From Chromatiales bacterium (ex Bugula neritina AB1) (GTDB taxonomy: Bacteria > Pseudomonadota > Gammaproteobacteria > Granulosicoccales > Granulosicoccaceae): 64,000 nucleotides of DNA. How positions within the stretch are numbered: the first letter of the stretch is position 1; each line of letters begins with the position of its first letter. The notes under the pieces were generated by a model. The model saw only the letters and a list, made by a program, of their open reading frames with translations. It was not told the origin of the DNA and did no database searches. Below are positions 8,705-17,856 of this stretch, piece by piece. The stretch spans positions 32,434 to 96,433 of the forward strand of contig MDLA01000158.1 of the NCBI GenBank assembly GCA_001730015.1, given 5' to 3'. A program made the translations under genes and the position numbers.

Positions 8705-9165
8705 AAGTATCGGGATGTGTTGCTATTTTCGGGATGGCGCAGGAACGCGCTGCCGGCTTCGTTTGATCGAGCAGCTGGATTTGTGGTGAGTGTCTGTGTG
8801 GTAAAACGCTGAGTGGCATTATTGGGAATGCCACAATCTTAAGGTTTAAATAGCAGGAATTTCACAACATTATCACGCCGTATAGCCCGCGTCCAGCCTT
8901 CAGTTACGTCGCTTTGCGGTGTCAGCGTCCTCGTATAACGCTTCGTGTTGCTACTCCCTCCATGGCTGAAGTGTAGTAGAGATTTGAAAAACTGCTCTAT
9001 GCGACCGGACTTAAACTATTCGAGCTAAATAGCAGGGCCCCGCTCTTGCCGCTGTCTATAAAACGGCACGTGCTGGCATACAACAGCCAGCATATGGGGA
9101 TTTACTCACTATCAGTCGCAACCAGGCACGCAGCTGATGTAATTTAAGCTAAGACGATCCACGTC
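8705..9165. other. Intergenic region between trxA and rho
   Basis: These 461 bp have no convincing gene; the open frames here lack family sequence and ribosome sites. The trxA-proximal end has a hairpin (9071-9092). The rho-proximal end presumably carries the rho promoter and leader, long in many bacteria because of rho autoregulation, but I could not assign -35 and -10 boxes with confidence. Confidence 0.4.
9071..9092 (-). terminator. Possible trxA terminator hairpin
   Basis: A perfect 7-bp stem (TGCTGGC/GCCAGCA) with an 8-base loop lies 73 bp past the trxA stop. On the minus strand it is followed after about 7 bases by TTTTAT, a weak terminator pattern. Confidence 0.35.
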
Positions 9166-9492
9166 TCAGGCATTACTGTCGATGAATGACGATAACTGTG
9201 TTTTTGACAACGCACCGACTTTGGTACCTTCAACCGACCCGTTTTTAAACAGCATAAGCGTTGGAATTCCACGTATTCCGTACTTCGGCGGGGTGTTCTG
9301 GTTATCGTCTATGTTCAATTTGGCGATTTTTACTTTATCACCATACTCTTCTGCGATTTCCTCAAGAATGGGGGCAATCATTTTACAAGGCCCGCACCAC
9401 TCTGCCCAGTAATCGACAAGTACCGGCAATTCGGATTGCAGTACCTCTGCCTCAAAGTTGGCATCGTTAACTTCTACAATATTTTTACTCAT
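9166..9492 (-). CDS. trxA: Thioredoxin
   Basis: A 108-residue thioredoxin, the general cytosolic disulfide reductant recycled by thioredoxin reductase. The active site WCGPC is at about residues 32-36 after LVDYWAE, and the cis-proline loop GIRGIPTLMLFKNG is intact. The ATG at 9492 follows a good GAGGAG ribosome site; the longer frame to 9561 runs toward the repeat element and adds no family sequence. It is divergent from rhlB and upstream of rho, as in E. coli. Confidence 0.97.
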   Translation of the reverse strand: MSKNIVEVNDANFEAEVLQSELPVLVDYWAEWCGPCKMIAPILEEIAEEYGDKVKIAKLNIDDNQNTPPKYGIRGIPTLMLFKNGSVEGTKVGALSKTQLSSFIDSNA

Positions 9493-9574
9493 ATAAATTC
9501 TCCTCGTTGGGTAATTGCGCATTATCCAATAGAAAGTTGCAGCAAGACAGTACATTTTCAAGGGCTATGGTTAA

Positions 9575-9733
9575 CCAGCATTATTCACGGGGCGGAGAAG
9601 ATATCGCGCAACAATTTGTTTTCACAGAAGATTTTATTCCCATATCGAATACTTTCCGACAGTTGCAAGGGAAAAAGTTCTCTGTGAAATCAAAGATCAA
9701 TAAAAATTCCGTCAATCCAGCAAGCATTGCAGG
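9575..9733 (+). mobile_element. Repeat family A, copy 1 (decayed MITE-like element)
   Basis: About 159 bp, similar over its length to the elements at 39067, 61342 and 63198. The left end (CCAGCATTATTCACGG) and the core (GATATCGCG, then TCTCTGTG and ATCAAAGATCAA) are well preserved. The right end is worn (GCATTGCAGG) and no exact target duplication remains. It fills most of the divergent promoter region between trxA and rhlB and ends 56 bp before rhlB. Confidence 0.75.
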
Positions 9734-9789
9734 TTATGCATTTGCAGGGGGTGCACAAAGCAAAAGCACCGCTGCAGCCGAAATAAGCT

Positions 9790-11103
9790 ATGCTTCGAGC
9801 TATGAAATCCAACTATCTGACGTCCGTCAGTTTCTCAGAGTTCAATCTGAGCCCTCATCTAAATGCTGCCCTGAGTGAATCGGGCTTCAATTTTTGCACG
9901 GAAATCCAGCAGCTCTCATTGCCGCTGATGCTGGAAGGCAAGGATATCGCCGCGCAGTCCCAGACAGGCACAGGTAAAACCGCCGCGTTTTTACTTGGCC
10001 TGTATCAATGTCTGCTCAACAACCCGCTTGAAGAACGCGCTGAAACAAAGGATAAATCACCTACCGAACTACGCGCACTGATTCTCGCCCCTACCCGCGA
10101 ACTGGCAATCCAGATCCACAAGGACGCTGAGCAAATAGGCGCAAACACCGGGCTTTCTACCGTGCTGGCCTATGGCGGTACAGGCTATGAGTCTCAGCGA
10201 CGGGCTATCGAAAAAGGTGCCGAAATTCTAATAGGTACACCGGGCCGCATCATCGACTACTTCAAGCAGGGGGTGTTTTCCCTGCGTAAAATAGAAGTGG
10301 TCGTACTCGATGAAGCAGACCGAATGTTCGACCTCGGGTTTATCAGTGATATCCGCTACCTGCTGCGGCGTATGCCGTCACCGGAACAACGACTCAACCT
10401 TCTGTTCTCCGCCACTTTGTCGCACCGTGTCATGGAGCTGGCCTACGAGCACATGAACAATCCGATTGATTTAAAGACCGAATCAGATCAGATCGCCGCT
10501 GAAAAAGTGGTGCAACGGGTTTTTCATCCTGCCTCGGACGAAAAAATCCCGTTATTACTCGGTTTGATCAAATCACTGAAACCGCCGCGCAGCATCGTTT
10601 TCGTAAACACCAAGCGTGTAGCTGAAAGGGTACAGGCGTATCTGGTTGGCAACTCCGTCAGTGCCGAAGTACTGTCGGGTGATGTGCGACAGAACAAGCG
10701 CCAGCGCTTGATCAATGATCTGGCCTCAGGTTCTCTTAACACCCTGATAGCGACTGACGTTGCCGCCCGCGGCTTGCACATTGAAGGCGTTACCCACGTA
10801 TTCAATTTCGATTTACCGCAAAACGCCGAAGACTATGTACACCGCATCGGCAGAACCGCACGCGCCGGAGCATCCGGCGAGGCAATTTCATTCGCCTGTG
10901 AAGAATATGTTTTTTCACTCCCGGAAATCGAAGATCTGCTGGGGTATGAAATTCCGGCAGATCAGGTAACCGACATGCTGCTGGTAACACCTGAAAAACC
11001 GGCTAGAATTCAGCGTGATCATGTCAAACCACGTGGCGGCCCGAAACGAAAGCGCAACCCCCGCCACAGAAAACCCCGACCGGCCAGCTCTAAAACCAGT
11101 TAG
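9790..11103 (+). CDS. rhlB: DEAD-box ATP-dependent RNA helicase RhlB
   Basis: A 437-residue DEAD-box helicase. The Q-motif region is FSEFNLSPHLNAALSESGF, followed by AQSQTGTGKT (motif I), PTRELAIQ (Ia), GTPGRIIDY (Ib), LDEADRMFD (II), SAT (III), SIVFVNTKRVAE (IV), ATDVAARGLHI (V) and HRIGRTARAG (VI), then a basic, probably disordered tail (PRGGPKRKRNPRHRKPR) as in RhlB. In E. coli RhlB is the RNA-degradosome helicase, and its gene is likewise divergent from trxA-rho, supporting the symbol. An ATG four codons downstream (9802) is an equally good start. No strong ribosome site precedes either. Confidence 0.9.
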   Translation: MLRAMKSNYLTSVSFSEFNLSPHLNAALSESGFNFCTEIQQLSLPLMLEGKDIAAQSQTGTGKTAAFLLGLYQCLLNNPLEERAETKDKSPTELRALILAPTRELAIQIHKDAEQIGANTGLSTVLAYGGTGYESQRRAIEKGAEILIGTPGRIIDYFKQGVFSLRKIEVVVLDEADRMFDLGFISDIRYLLRRMPSPEQRLNLLFSATLSHRVMELAYEHMNNPIDLKTESDQIAAEKVVQRVFHPASDEKIPLLLGLIKSLKPPRSIVFVNTKRVAERVQAYLVGNSVSAEVLSGDVRQNKRQRLINDLASGSLNTLIATDVAARGLHIEGVTHVFNFDLPQNAEDYVHRIGRTARAGASGEAISFACEEYVFSLPEIEDLLGYEIPADQVTDMLLVTPEKPARIQRDHVKPRGGPKRKRNPRHRKPRPASSKTS

Positions 11104-11271
11104 GTGTACGTAACGCGTGTCGCCGTAAAAGCCGTCAGCCCGGCCCGATGACTACCAGCTTCAAAGGAAGCGTGTGCGGTTGCCGTTATTGTGCTTTGAT
11201 ATCATGACACTCAAGCAGGTATCATACGGTCCCGTTTTTCCACTCCTTTTGCAGCTTCGTCGGAGCCACGC

Positions 11272-11937
11272 GTGAATTTTGAATTAGCCAGAGCCAATAT
11301 GATCGAGCAGCAGATCAGACCTTGGGACGTTCTCGATCAGCGGGTACTCAACGCACTCGCCAGCGTACCCAGAGAATGTTTTCTGCCGCTGGAACATCAG
11401 GGACTCGCCTATTCTGATACCCGTATACCGCTCGACAATGGCCGCTTCTCGCTCAATCCTAACATTGAAGCAAGACTACTGCAGGCAGCTGTTCTGGAGC
11501 AGGACGACCGTACTTTGATAATCGGCAGCGGCAGTGGCTATATCGCCGCTTGTGCCGCAAAAATGTGCAAGCACGTTGAAGCTATTGACACTGCAGAGTC
11601 GATTAACGAAACCGCCCAAAAAAATGCCGAGAGCTGCGGCATCGACAATATCCGTTTTATCACCGGCGACCTGATCGCCGATCTGCCTGATAAAACCACC
11701 TACGATGCCATTATCGTGAACGGCTCTCTTCAAATGCTACCTGATCGATTGAAAACCCGGCTAACCAATATGGGTCGACTCATCGTTACGATTGGCGAAG
11801 AGCAATCGCCGATTATGGAAGCCTTTGTTATCCGCCGCATCGGTGAAGAAGACTGGCTGGAGCAGAGTATTTTTGACACCCATATTCCAGCACTTTTTAA
11901 GGCCAACCAGGGCTTTGACCCTACATTCGAGTTTTAG
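11272..11937 (+). CDS. Protein-L-isoaspartate O-methyltransferase family protein
   Basis: A 221-residue protein with a GTG start. It opens with ARANMIEQQIRPWDVLDQRVLNAL and VPRECFLP, typical of PIMT-like proteins, and then has a SAM-binding Rossmann motif (LIIGSGSGYIAACAAKM, with acidic EAID at the next strand). PIMT repairs isoaspartyl residues; this subfamily, commonly found before tolC, often lacks proof of that activity and is usually annotated only as PIMT-like. tolC follows 151 bp downstream on the same strand. It is shorter and more divergent than E. coli Pcm outside the N-terminus, so I leave the symbol empty. Confidence 0.82.
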   Translation: MNFELARANMIEQQIRPWDVLDQRVLNALASVPRECFLPLEHQGLAYSDTRIPLDNGRFSLNPNIEARLLQAAVLEQDDRTLIIGSGSGYIAACAAKMCKHVEAIDTAESINETAQKNAESCGIDNIRFITGDLIADLPDKTTYDAIIVNGSLQMLPDRLKTRLTNMGRLIVTIGEEQSPIMEAFVIRRIGEEDWLEQSIFDTHIPALFKANQGFDPTFEF

Positions 11938-12088
11938 TCCATTACAACACCAGCGCGAGTACAGGTTCGCGTAAATTGTTGACCAAAACCTGTAAATATC
12001 ATCTACATTCCTAGTACGAATAAAAAGAAAGCACGCGTGAACCTGCCAGCACGCACGCAATTTGCCACCAGTACTAGAGATAACAAGC

Positions 12089-13396
12089 ATGAATTTGCGT
12101 AACACACTGAATGCCTGCGGTGTTTTAGCTGCGGTCCTGTTTCTAACGCAACGTAGCCAGGCCGCAGATTTGGCAGAAATCTACAAAATCGCGAGCGAAC
12201 GCGATTCTGTCATACAGGCAACCCAGGCTCAGTATGACGCTGCAATAGAAGCCCTGCCTCTGGCGCGCTCGGCACTCCTGCCCAACCTCTCGCTTGTGGC
12301 TGACAAGGCGATCAATGAAACCAACAATGACTCATCCGGCAGGCAGGACTCCGACTCTTTTGGTGCCTCACTAACGCAGAACATATACAACCCGACTGCA
12401 TACCATTCGGTTAAAAAAGCCAAACTCAACGTAGTGCAGGCAAAAGCCACGCTGCAGGAAGCCAAGCAAAATCTGATGTTCAGAACCGCTCAGGCGTATT
12501 TCAATATACTCACAGCTGAAGAGGCCTTCCGTGCCGCCCGAAGTTCTCGGGAAGCAATTTCGCGCCAGACTGAGCAAGCTGAAAAACGCTTTGAAGTCGG
12601 TTTATCAGCAGTAACAGACGTCAAGGAAGCGCAAGCACAACTGGATCTGGCGGTTGCCCGTGAAGTTGTCGCGGAGAATCAGCTCGATCTGGCGAAAGAA
12701 GCCCTGCGGGTTATTATTAGTCAGGAGGTTCCAGAGCTCGATATCCTGAAAGCTGATGCTACGTTATCCAAGCCGATGCCTGCCGGTATTGATGAATGGA
12801 TTGGCCTTGCCGAGCGAAACAGCCCGAGACTGCAGATTGCCCGATACGACTACGAGCTCGCGCAGAAAGACGTCATCATTGAGCGCTCGGGTCGCAAGCC
12901 CACGATCGCCCTGAATGGCGCATACACCAACACCAATAGTGAATCGATCCGCACCCCGGAGCTGGAATCCGGCCAGATCAGGCTACAGCTAACCTATCCG
13001 CTATATACCGGCGGTCGAACCAGCGCTCTGATACGCCAGGCACGTGCACGTGCGCTGCAAGCTTCGCACAATCATGAAACCGTCCGTCGGGCAGTGGAGC
13101 AGGAAACGCGGGACGCCTACCTCAGTGTATTGGCTGATGTCAGCCAGGCAACGGCCCTGCGCCAGGCACTGTCATCAACGGAGGTCGCCCGTGAGGCCAC
13201 CGAGGCCGGCTTTAACGCGGGAACGCGAACCGCCGTCGAGGTGCTGGTATCGCTTCGAGATACGTTCAATGCCTACGCTGATTACGCAGCCGCAAGACAC
13301 CAGTATGTGGTGCGAAGTCTGGAGTTGCGACTGGCAGCGGGCATTCTCGCTGAAAAGCATATCGATGCAGTTAACCGATCGCTAACTGCACGTTAA
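12089..13396 (+). CDS. tolC: TolC family outer membrane efflux protein
   Basis: A 435-residue outer-membrane factor with two outer-membrane efflux repeats. The ATG at 12089 begins a signal peptide (MNLRNTLNACGVLAAVLFL..RSQA) with cleavage before ADLAEIYKIA. Family motifs are LPLARSALLPNLSLVADK, the RTAQAYFNILTAEE helix, GLSAVTDVKEAQAQLDLA and, in the second repeat, LTYPLYTGGRTSALIRQARA and AGTRTAVEVLVSLRDTF. TolC trimers form the exit channel for drug efflux pumps and type I secretion. No pump or adaptor gene is adjacent, so it probably serves several systems. The preceding Pcm-like gene is its usual neighbour. Confidence 0.92.
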   Translation: MNLRNTLNACGVLAAVLFLTQRSQAADLAEIYKIASERDSVIQATQAQYDAAIEALPLARSALLPNLSLVADKAINETNNDSSGRQDSDSFGASLTQNIYNPTAYHSVKKAKLNVVQAKATLQEAKQNLMFRTAQAYFNILTAEEAFRAARSSREAISRQTEQAEKRFEVGLSAVTDVKEAQAQLDLAVAREVVAENQLDLAKEALRVIISQEVPELDILKADATLSKPMPAGIDEWIGLAERNSPRLQIARYDYELAQKDVIIERSGRKPTIALNGAYTNTNSESIRTPELESGQIRLQLTYPLYTGGRTSALIRQARARALQASHNHETVRRAVEQETRDAYLSVLADVSQATALRQALSSTEVAREATEAGFNAGTRTAVEVLVSLRDTFNAYADYAAARHQYVVRSLELRLAAGILAEKHIDAVNRSLTAR

Positions 13397-13435
13397 TTCT
13401 AATTACCCACCCAGGTAGAAATTACTCAGGTAAAA

Positions 13436-13621
13436 CTACTCTGCTGACAACTCGAATTGAGTGCCGCAGTAAGGGCAGCTAGCCTGTGGTGATTCATCCA
13501 GGGGTATATAAACCCTCGGGTGCGAATTCCACAAACCCATTTCTTCAGTCGGACAGTAGGCAGGCAGTTCAGATTTGCTGACAGTTACCACTTGCGGGGC
13601 CTTCTTTTGCGGATCATTCAT
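13436..13621 (-). CDS. Zinc-finger protein of the zf-CHCC family
   Basis: A 61-residue protein. LPAYCPTEEMGLWNSHPRVYIPL and ASCPYCGTQFEL supply one Cys, one His and two Cys in the CHCC spacing of this family, which includes the mitochondrial complex I subunit NDUFS6. The bacterial role is not established. It starts 15 bp after the ilvE stop on the same strand and is probably co-transcribed with it, a pairing common in Proteobacteria. Confidence 0.85.
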   Translation of the reverse strand: MNDPQKKAPQVVTVSKSELPAYCPTEEMGLWNSHPRVYIPLDESPQASCPYCGTQFELSAE

Positions 13622-13636
13622 TTGTATTTCGCCCTT

Positions 13637-14557
13637 CTAAACGTGTGTTAGCCAATGCTTGTGTTTTTCCGACTTACCCTCGACCGCCTGAAAATACATT
13701 GACTGTATTTTTTCGGTAATCGGGCCGCGACGTCCATTGCCAATGGTGCGATTGTCGACCTCCCGGATCGGTGTAATCTCGGCAGCAGTGCCACTAAAGA
13801 ATGCTTCATCTGAAATATAGACTTCATCCCGGGTGATCCGGCGTTCGATCACCGATACGCCTATTTCAGCTGCCAGCTCCATTACGGTTTTACGCGTGAT
13901 GCCATCCAGCGCTGAGGTGAGATCCGGGGTATGTATCTGACCGTCACGAATGATAAAAAAGTTCTCACCCGAGCCCTCTGCCACATAGCCTTCGTTATCG
14001 AGCAGCAGAGCTTCATCGTAGCCATCCTGCAGCGCTTCCTGCAAAGCCAGCATTGAATTCATATATTGACCATTAGCTTTTGCCTTGCACATGGCAATAT
14101 TCACATGGTGACGGGTAAACGATGACGTTTTTATACGGATGCCACGCTCCATATTTTCTTTGCCCAGATAAGCACCCCACTCCCATGCCGCAACCATGCA
14201 GTGAACGGACAGATTATCAGCGCGCAGCCCCATACCTTCGCTACCGTAAAAGCACATTGGCCTGAGATACGCAGACTCGAGTCCATTTTCCCGAACCACT
14301 GTTTTCTGTACTTCACACAGGGTTTCGTAATCCCACGGGATTTCCATACGCAGAATTTTGGCTGAATTAAAGAGCCGCCTGGTGTGCTCCTGCAACTTGA
14401 AAATAGCCGGCCCGTCATCCGTGGCATACGCACGCACACCTTCAAAAACGCCCATCCCATAGTGCAGGGTGTGAGTCAGAACGTGAACAGTTGCCTCACG
14501 CCAGGGCACCAGTTCTCCATCGACCCAAATGACGCCATCTCTATCGGCCATTGACAT
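13637..14557 (-). CDS. ilvE: Branched-chain amino acid aminotransferase
   Basis: A 306-residue class IV PLP aminotransferase catalysing the last step of leucine, isoleucine and valine synthesis. Seen are DGVIWVDGELVPWREATVHVLTHTLHYG near the N-terminus, GVFEGVRAY, the KAKANGQYMNSMLAL segment with the PLP lysine, and EGSGENFFI with DGITRKTV. The ATG at 14557 has a GGAG site 10 bases upstream and gives the normal length (E. coli 309); the longer frame to 14617 is unsupported. It is followed closely by the zf-CHCC gene. Confidence 0.94.
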   Translation of the reverse strand: MSMADRDGVIWVDGELVPWREATVHVLTHTLHYGMGVFEGVRAYATDDGPAIFKLQEHTRRLFNSAKILRMEIPWDYETLCEVQKTVVRENGLESAYLRPMCFYGSEGMGLRADNLSVHCMVAAWEWGAYLGKENMERGIRIKTSSFTRHHVNIAMCKAKANGQYMNSMLALQEALQDGYDEALLLDNEGYVAEGSGENFFIIRDGQIHTPDLTSALDGITRKTVMELAAEIGVSVIERRITRDEVYISDEAFFSGTAAEITPIREVDNRTIGNGRRGPITEKIQSMYFQAVEGKSEKHKHWLTHV

Positions 14558-14646
14558 AACAGTTATTCTCCAGGTTCCGGTTTCACGAGCGACTGCTTCA
14601 TGCAGGCACGCCAGCATGAAGAAACCGGGTAAGTATATTTTGCTGC

Positions 14647-14668
14647 GCTGCGGGGGTTGTCCCGCAGC
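14647..14668. terminator. Hairpin between glnE and ilvE
   Basis: A perfect 8-bp GC-rich stem (GCTGCGGG/CCCGCAGC) with a 6-base loop sits between the glnE stop and the ilvE start. It is placed as a glnE terminator would be, but the following bases on that strand are A-rich (AAAATAT), so intrinsic termination is doubtful. Confidence 0.35.
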
Positions 14669-14731
14669 AACAGCGATTGTAACTATCTACTAAGCAAGCC
14701 AGTAGCCGATACCCGACACAGGCAATTCGCC

Positions 14732-17722
14732 TCACGCGTCAAGCATCAGTCTCTGCCAGCAATTGCTGACTTTCCAGCTATAGCTGAGTGACTCTTCGGT
14801 GTGAGCTACAATGCCGCTTTCAAGCAACATGGCTCGCCGATGCAGTCGACCGCGTAAATACAGATAGGCACTGGTCAACAGCTCTACGTCCTGCGACGAG
14901 AGATAAGCATATTCACCGAGAGCCTCAAGCTGCCTGACATTATCTGTAAAGCGCAGCAGATTAATGTTTTCAACAGCATATTTCAGTACCAGATATTGAA
15001 CCATAAACTCAATATCTGCGATACCACCAGCGTCCTGCTTTAAATCAAAGTTATCGCCTTCGCTCTCACTCAGCTCCCGGCGCATACGCTCACGCATATC
15101 AATGACTTCCTGACGCAGTTTATCCGGTGGCTCAACAACAGTTAGAGTAGCATTTCTGATCTTTTCGAACTCACTACCCAGTTGCTCTCTACCGACAACG
15201 ATACGCGCTCGAACCAGCGCCTGATGCTCCCAGATCCATGCATCGCGATGCTGGTACTCGGCAAAAGCCGAAATGCTGCTGACCAATACGCCTGAACGGC
15301 CATTGGGCCTCAGGCGTGTATCTATTTCATATAGCAGCCCAGCCGCCGTACGCGTGCTGAGGAAACTCACCAGCTTTTGCGCCATGCGCGAAAAATAAAC
15401 CTGATTTTCGAGCGGTTTTTCACCATCACTAACCTGCTCGGTGCCACTGCTCTCGTGTAAAAACACAATATCAAGATCGGAGCCGTAACCCAGCTCTATA
15501 CCACCCAGTTTGCCGTAGGCGACGATCGCGAAATCAGGCTGCCTCTCCACCCCGTCCACCACACAGCGCGGGGCACCATACCGGCTGACCATTTCAGCCC
15601 GGACTATATCTGTAGCGATAGTCAATACCGCTTCGGCGAGCCAGGTAAGTGCATCACTCACCTGCATAACCGGCAGCACACCATTTACATCGGCGGCAGC
15701 AATACGCACCACACAGGTTTGCTGATAATGGCGTACCCGATCCATCAGTTCACCGAGATCAGCATCCTCATAGTGTTGCAGCTCTGTTCTTAATTTTTCA
15801 ATATGGCCGTCAACACTTACCACGGCAACCGATTGTTCTATATCAAGCAGATCATCAAGAACCATCGGATGATTCGCAACGAACGCTGCCAGCCAGGGAC
15901 TCTCCGCGAACAGTCGCACCAGTGTTTCAAGTGTACGATCGCTATCGTGAATTAATTGCAGGTATCCACTGCGGCCGGCAATGGCATTATACAGTGATAA
16001 CACGCGCATCAGCGTTTCGCTGTGAGAGCGACGGCTCTGACTGATACGATTCAGTGTTTTCGGAACCAGCCGGTCTATCAATTCTCTGGAGCGGCTGAGG
16101 TAGCGCTGGTAGCGCCCGCTTGAAGCAAATTCCTGCAACTGCTTTGCTACTTCACCGGAGTTATTAAACCCGCGTTCTTCTAGAATGCCAGCGATGTGCT
16201 GAGGTTCTGACTGCCCGGTCTGAATGTTCAGCCACAGGTCGTATAAATAATTATCGCTCTGCACCGCATTACCGGTGTTTTCGCCGGCGGCTTCCTGCGG
16301 CAGACTGAATACACTGTTGAAGCAACTATGGACAAATTTCCGTTTCTGCCTGAGTACACGCTCAAACGATAGGTAATCATCGAAGCACATACTGAAGGCC
16401 AGCCTTTCCCGCGCCGCATCATCGGGTGGAATATGGTGAGTCTGCCGGTCATCGAACATTTGCAGGCGGTTTTCTGTGCGGCGCAAAAAGTCATAAGCAT
16501 TGAGCAATTTTTCTGCATCATCCCCGGACAAATGATTATTGCGCTGCAAGCCATCGATGACGATCCGCAAACCCCGCTCGCGCAATACAGGCTCGCGACC
16601 ACCACGGACCAGCTGAAACGACTGCGCTATAAATTCTATTTCTCTGATACCACCCCGGCCAAGCTTGATATCACGCTCTGCTTCATCCGTTTCAACTTTT
16701 ATGGCTATCTGACGTTTCAGATCACGCAAAGAATCAAACACCGCATAATCCAGATAGCGGCGATATATAAAGGGACGCAGCAATCCGGTTACCTCTTTAA
16801 TTTCGTCGGGACTGCCACAAACCACACGTGACTTTATCCAGGCATAGCGCTCCCAGTCCCTGCCCTGCGTAAACAGGTAATGTTCCATTGCATCGAGGCT
16901 GACAACCAACGGGCCGCTACTGCCAAATGGACGCAATCTCATATCGACGCGATAGACAAAGCCATCTGCGGTAACGTCACCGAGATACTTGATCAGCAAC
17001 TGCCCGACACGTCGAAAATACTCCTGATTATCGAGGGATTTCGGGCCATCGGTATCACCGCTCTGGCCATATAGAAATACCAGATCTATGTCAGACGAAA
17101 AATTCAGTTCGTGGCCACCCAGTTTACCCATGCCGATAATTATCAGAGATAACTCACGGCCTTCACTATCTCTGGCCACACCGAAACGCTTTTGCAGTGT
17201 TTGCTCCGCCATCGACAACGCACTATTGATGCAGGAGTCGGCCAGATCAGACAAAGCGCGCAACACGACGTCGACAGGGGATAATCCGGCCAGATCATGC
17301 ACTGCAATTACAGCTAGAGTCTGATTGCGAAATTCCCGTAGCCGTTGCATGTATAACGCTGCATCATCACGACAATCGGCCGTTAACTCATCAAGCCTCT
17401 GCGCCAGTTGCCGGGCTGAAGGCAATTGCGTTTCACAGCTGACAAAATATTGTGCAAACTGCTGCGGGTAACGAGCCACGGTGTTGACCAGAAAGCCGCT
17501 GCAGGATAAAACAAAACGGAACAGTTCCGTTCCGCCCACAGTGGTACTCGAAAACCCGGCAGCAGCTATCACGGGCGCTAGGTCCGGTAATGCCAGTATC
17601 TCCTCGACGGTGTCCTTTTGCGCACTTGCCTGCCCCTGACCGCCTTCACGTTCGGCGTTGCCTGCATCATTTCGGGCGTGCAAGAACTGCTCTACTGTTC
17701 GGTCGGTTACACTGTTAGTCAT
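14732..17722 (-). CDS. glnE: Bifunctional glutamine synthetase adenylyltransferase/deadenylase
   Basis: A 996-residue GlnE, which turns glutamine synthetase down by adenylylation and up by deadenylation under control of PII and glutamine. Both nucleotidyltransferase halves are intact: GMGKLGGHELNFSSDIDLVFLY in the first and AYGKLGGIELGYGSDLDIVFLH in the second, each with the acidic metal pair. GRGGIREIEFIAQ and DAGGIADIEFMVQYL follow them as in the family. It is about 50 residues longer than E. coli GlnE, mostly in a polar N-terminus. It stands alone, with ilvE downstream and the ABC ATPase divergent. Confidence 0.95.
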   Translation of the reverse strand: MTNSVTDRTVEQFLHARNDAGNAEREGGQGQASAQKDTVEEILALPDLAPVIAAAGFSSTTVGGTELFRFVLSCSGFLVNTVARYPQQFAQYFVSCETQLPSARQLAQRLDELTADCRDDAALYMQRLREFRNQTLAVIAVHDLAGLSPVDVVLRALSDLADSCINSALSMAEQTLQKRFGVARDSEGRELSLIIIGMGKLGGHELNFSSDIDLVFLYGQSGDTDGPKSLDNQEYFRRVGQLLIKYLGDVTADGFVYRVDMRLRPFGSSGPLVVSLDAMEHYLFTQGRDWERYAWIKSRVVCGSPDEIKEVTGLLRPFIYRRYLDYAVFDSLRDLKRQIAIKVETDEAERDIKLGRGGIREIEFIAQSFQLVRGGREPVLRERGLRIVIDGLQRNNHLSGDDAEKLLNAYDFLRRTENRLQMFDDRQTHHIPPDDAARERLAFSMCFDDYLSFERVLRQKRKFVHSCFNSVFSLPQEAAGENTGNAVQSDNYLYDLWLNIQTGQSEPQHIAGILEERGFNNSGEVAKQLQEFASSGRYQRYLSRSRELIDRLVPKTLNRISQSRRSHSETLMRVLSLYNAIAGRSGYLQLIHDSDRTLETLVRLFAESPWLAAFVANHPMVLDDLLDIEQSVAVVSVDGHIEKLRTELQHYEDADLGELMDRVRHYQQTCVVRIAAADVNGVLPVMQVSDALTWLAEAVLTIATDIVRAEMVSRYGAPRCVVDGVERQPDFAIVAYGKLGGIELGYGSDLDIVFLHESSGTEQVSDGEKPLENQVYFSRMAQKLVSFLSTRTAAGLLYEIDTRLRPNGRSGVLVSSISAFAEYQHRDAWIWEHQALVRARIVVGREQLGSEFEKIRNATLTVVEPPDKLRQEVIDMRERMRRELSESEGDNFDLKQDAGGIADIEFMVQYLVLKYAVENINLLRFTDNVRQLEALGEYAYLSSQDVELLTSAYLYLRGRLHRRAMLLESGIVAHTEESLSYSWKVSNCWQRLMLDA

Positions 17723-17856
17723 GGAGTCTGTTCAGTCGTTCTGCATTCCGGTTATTAAGCTGTTTTTCACGCTACAATAGTGCCTCATTTCGGTCGTCCA
17801 GGCTCGGTATAGTTGCAGCTACCCGCCGTTACCGGGACAGCACGCAGGATAAACCC

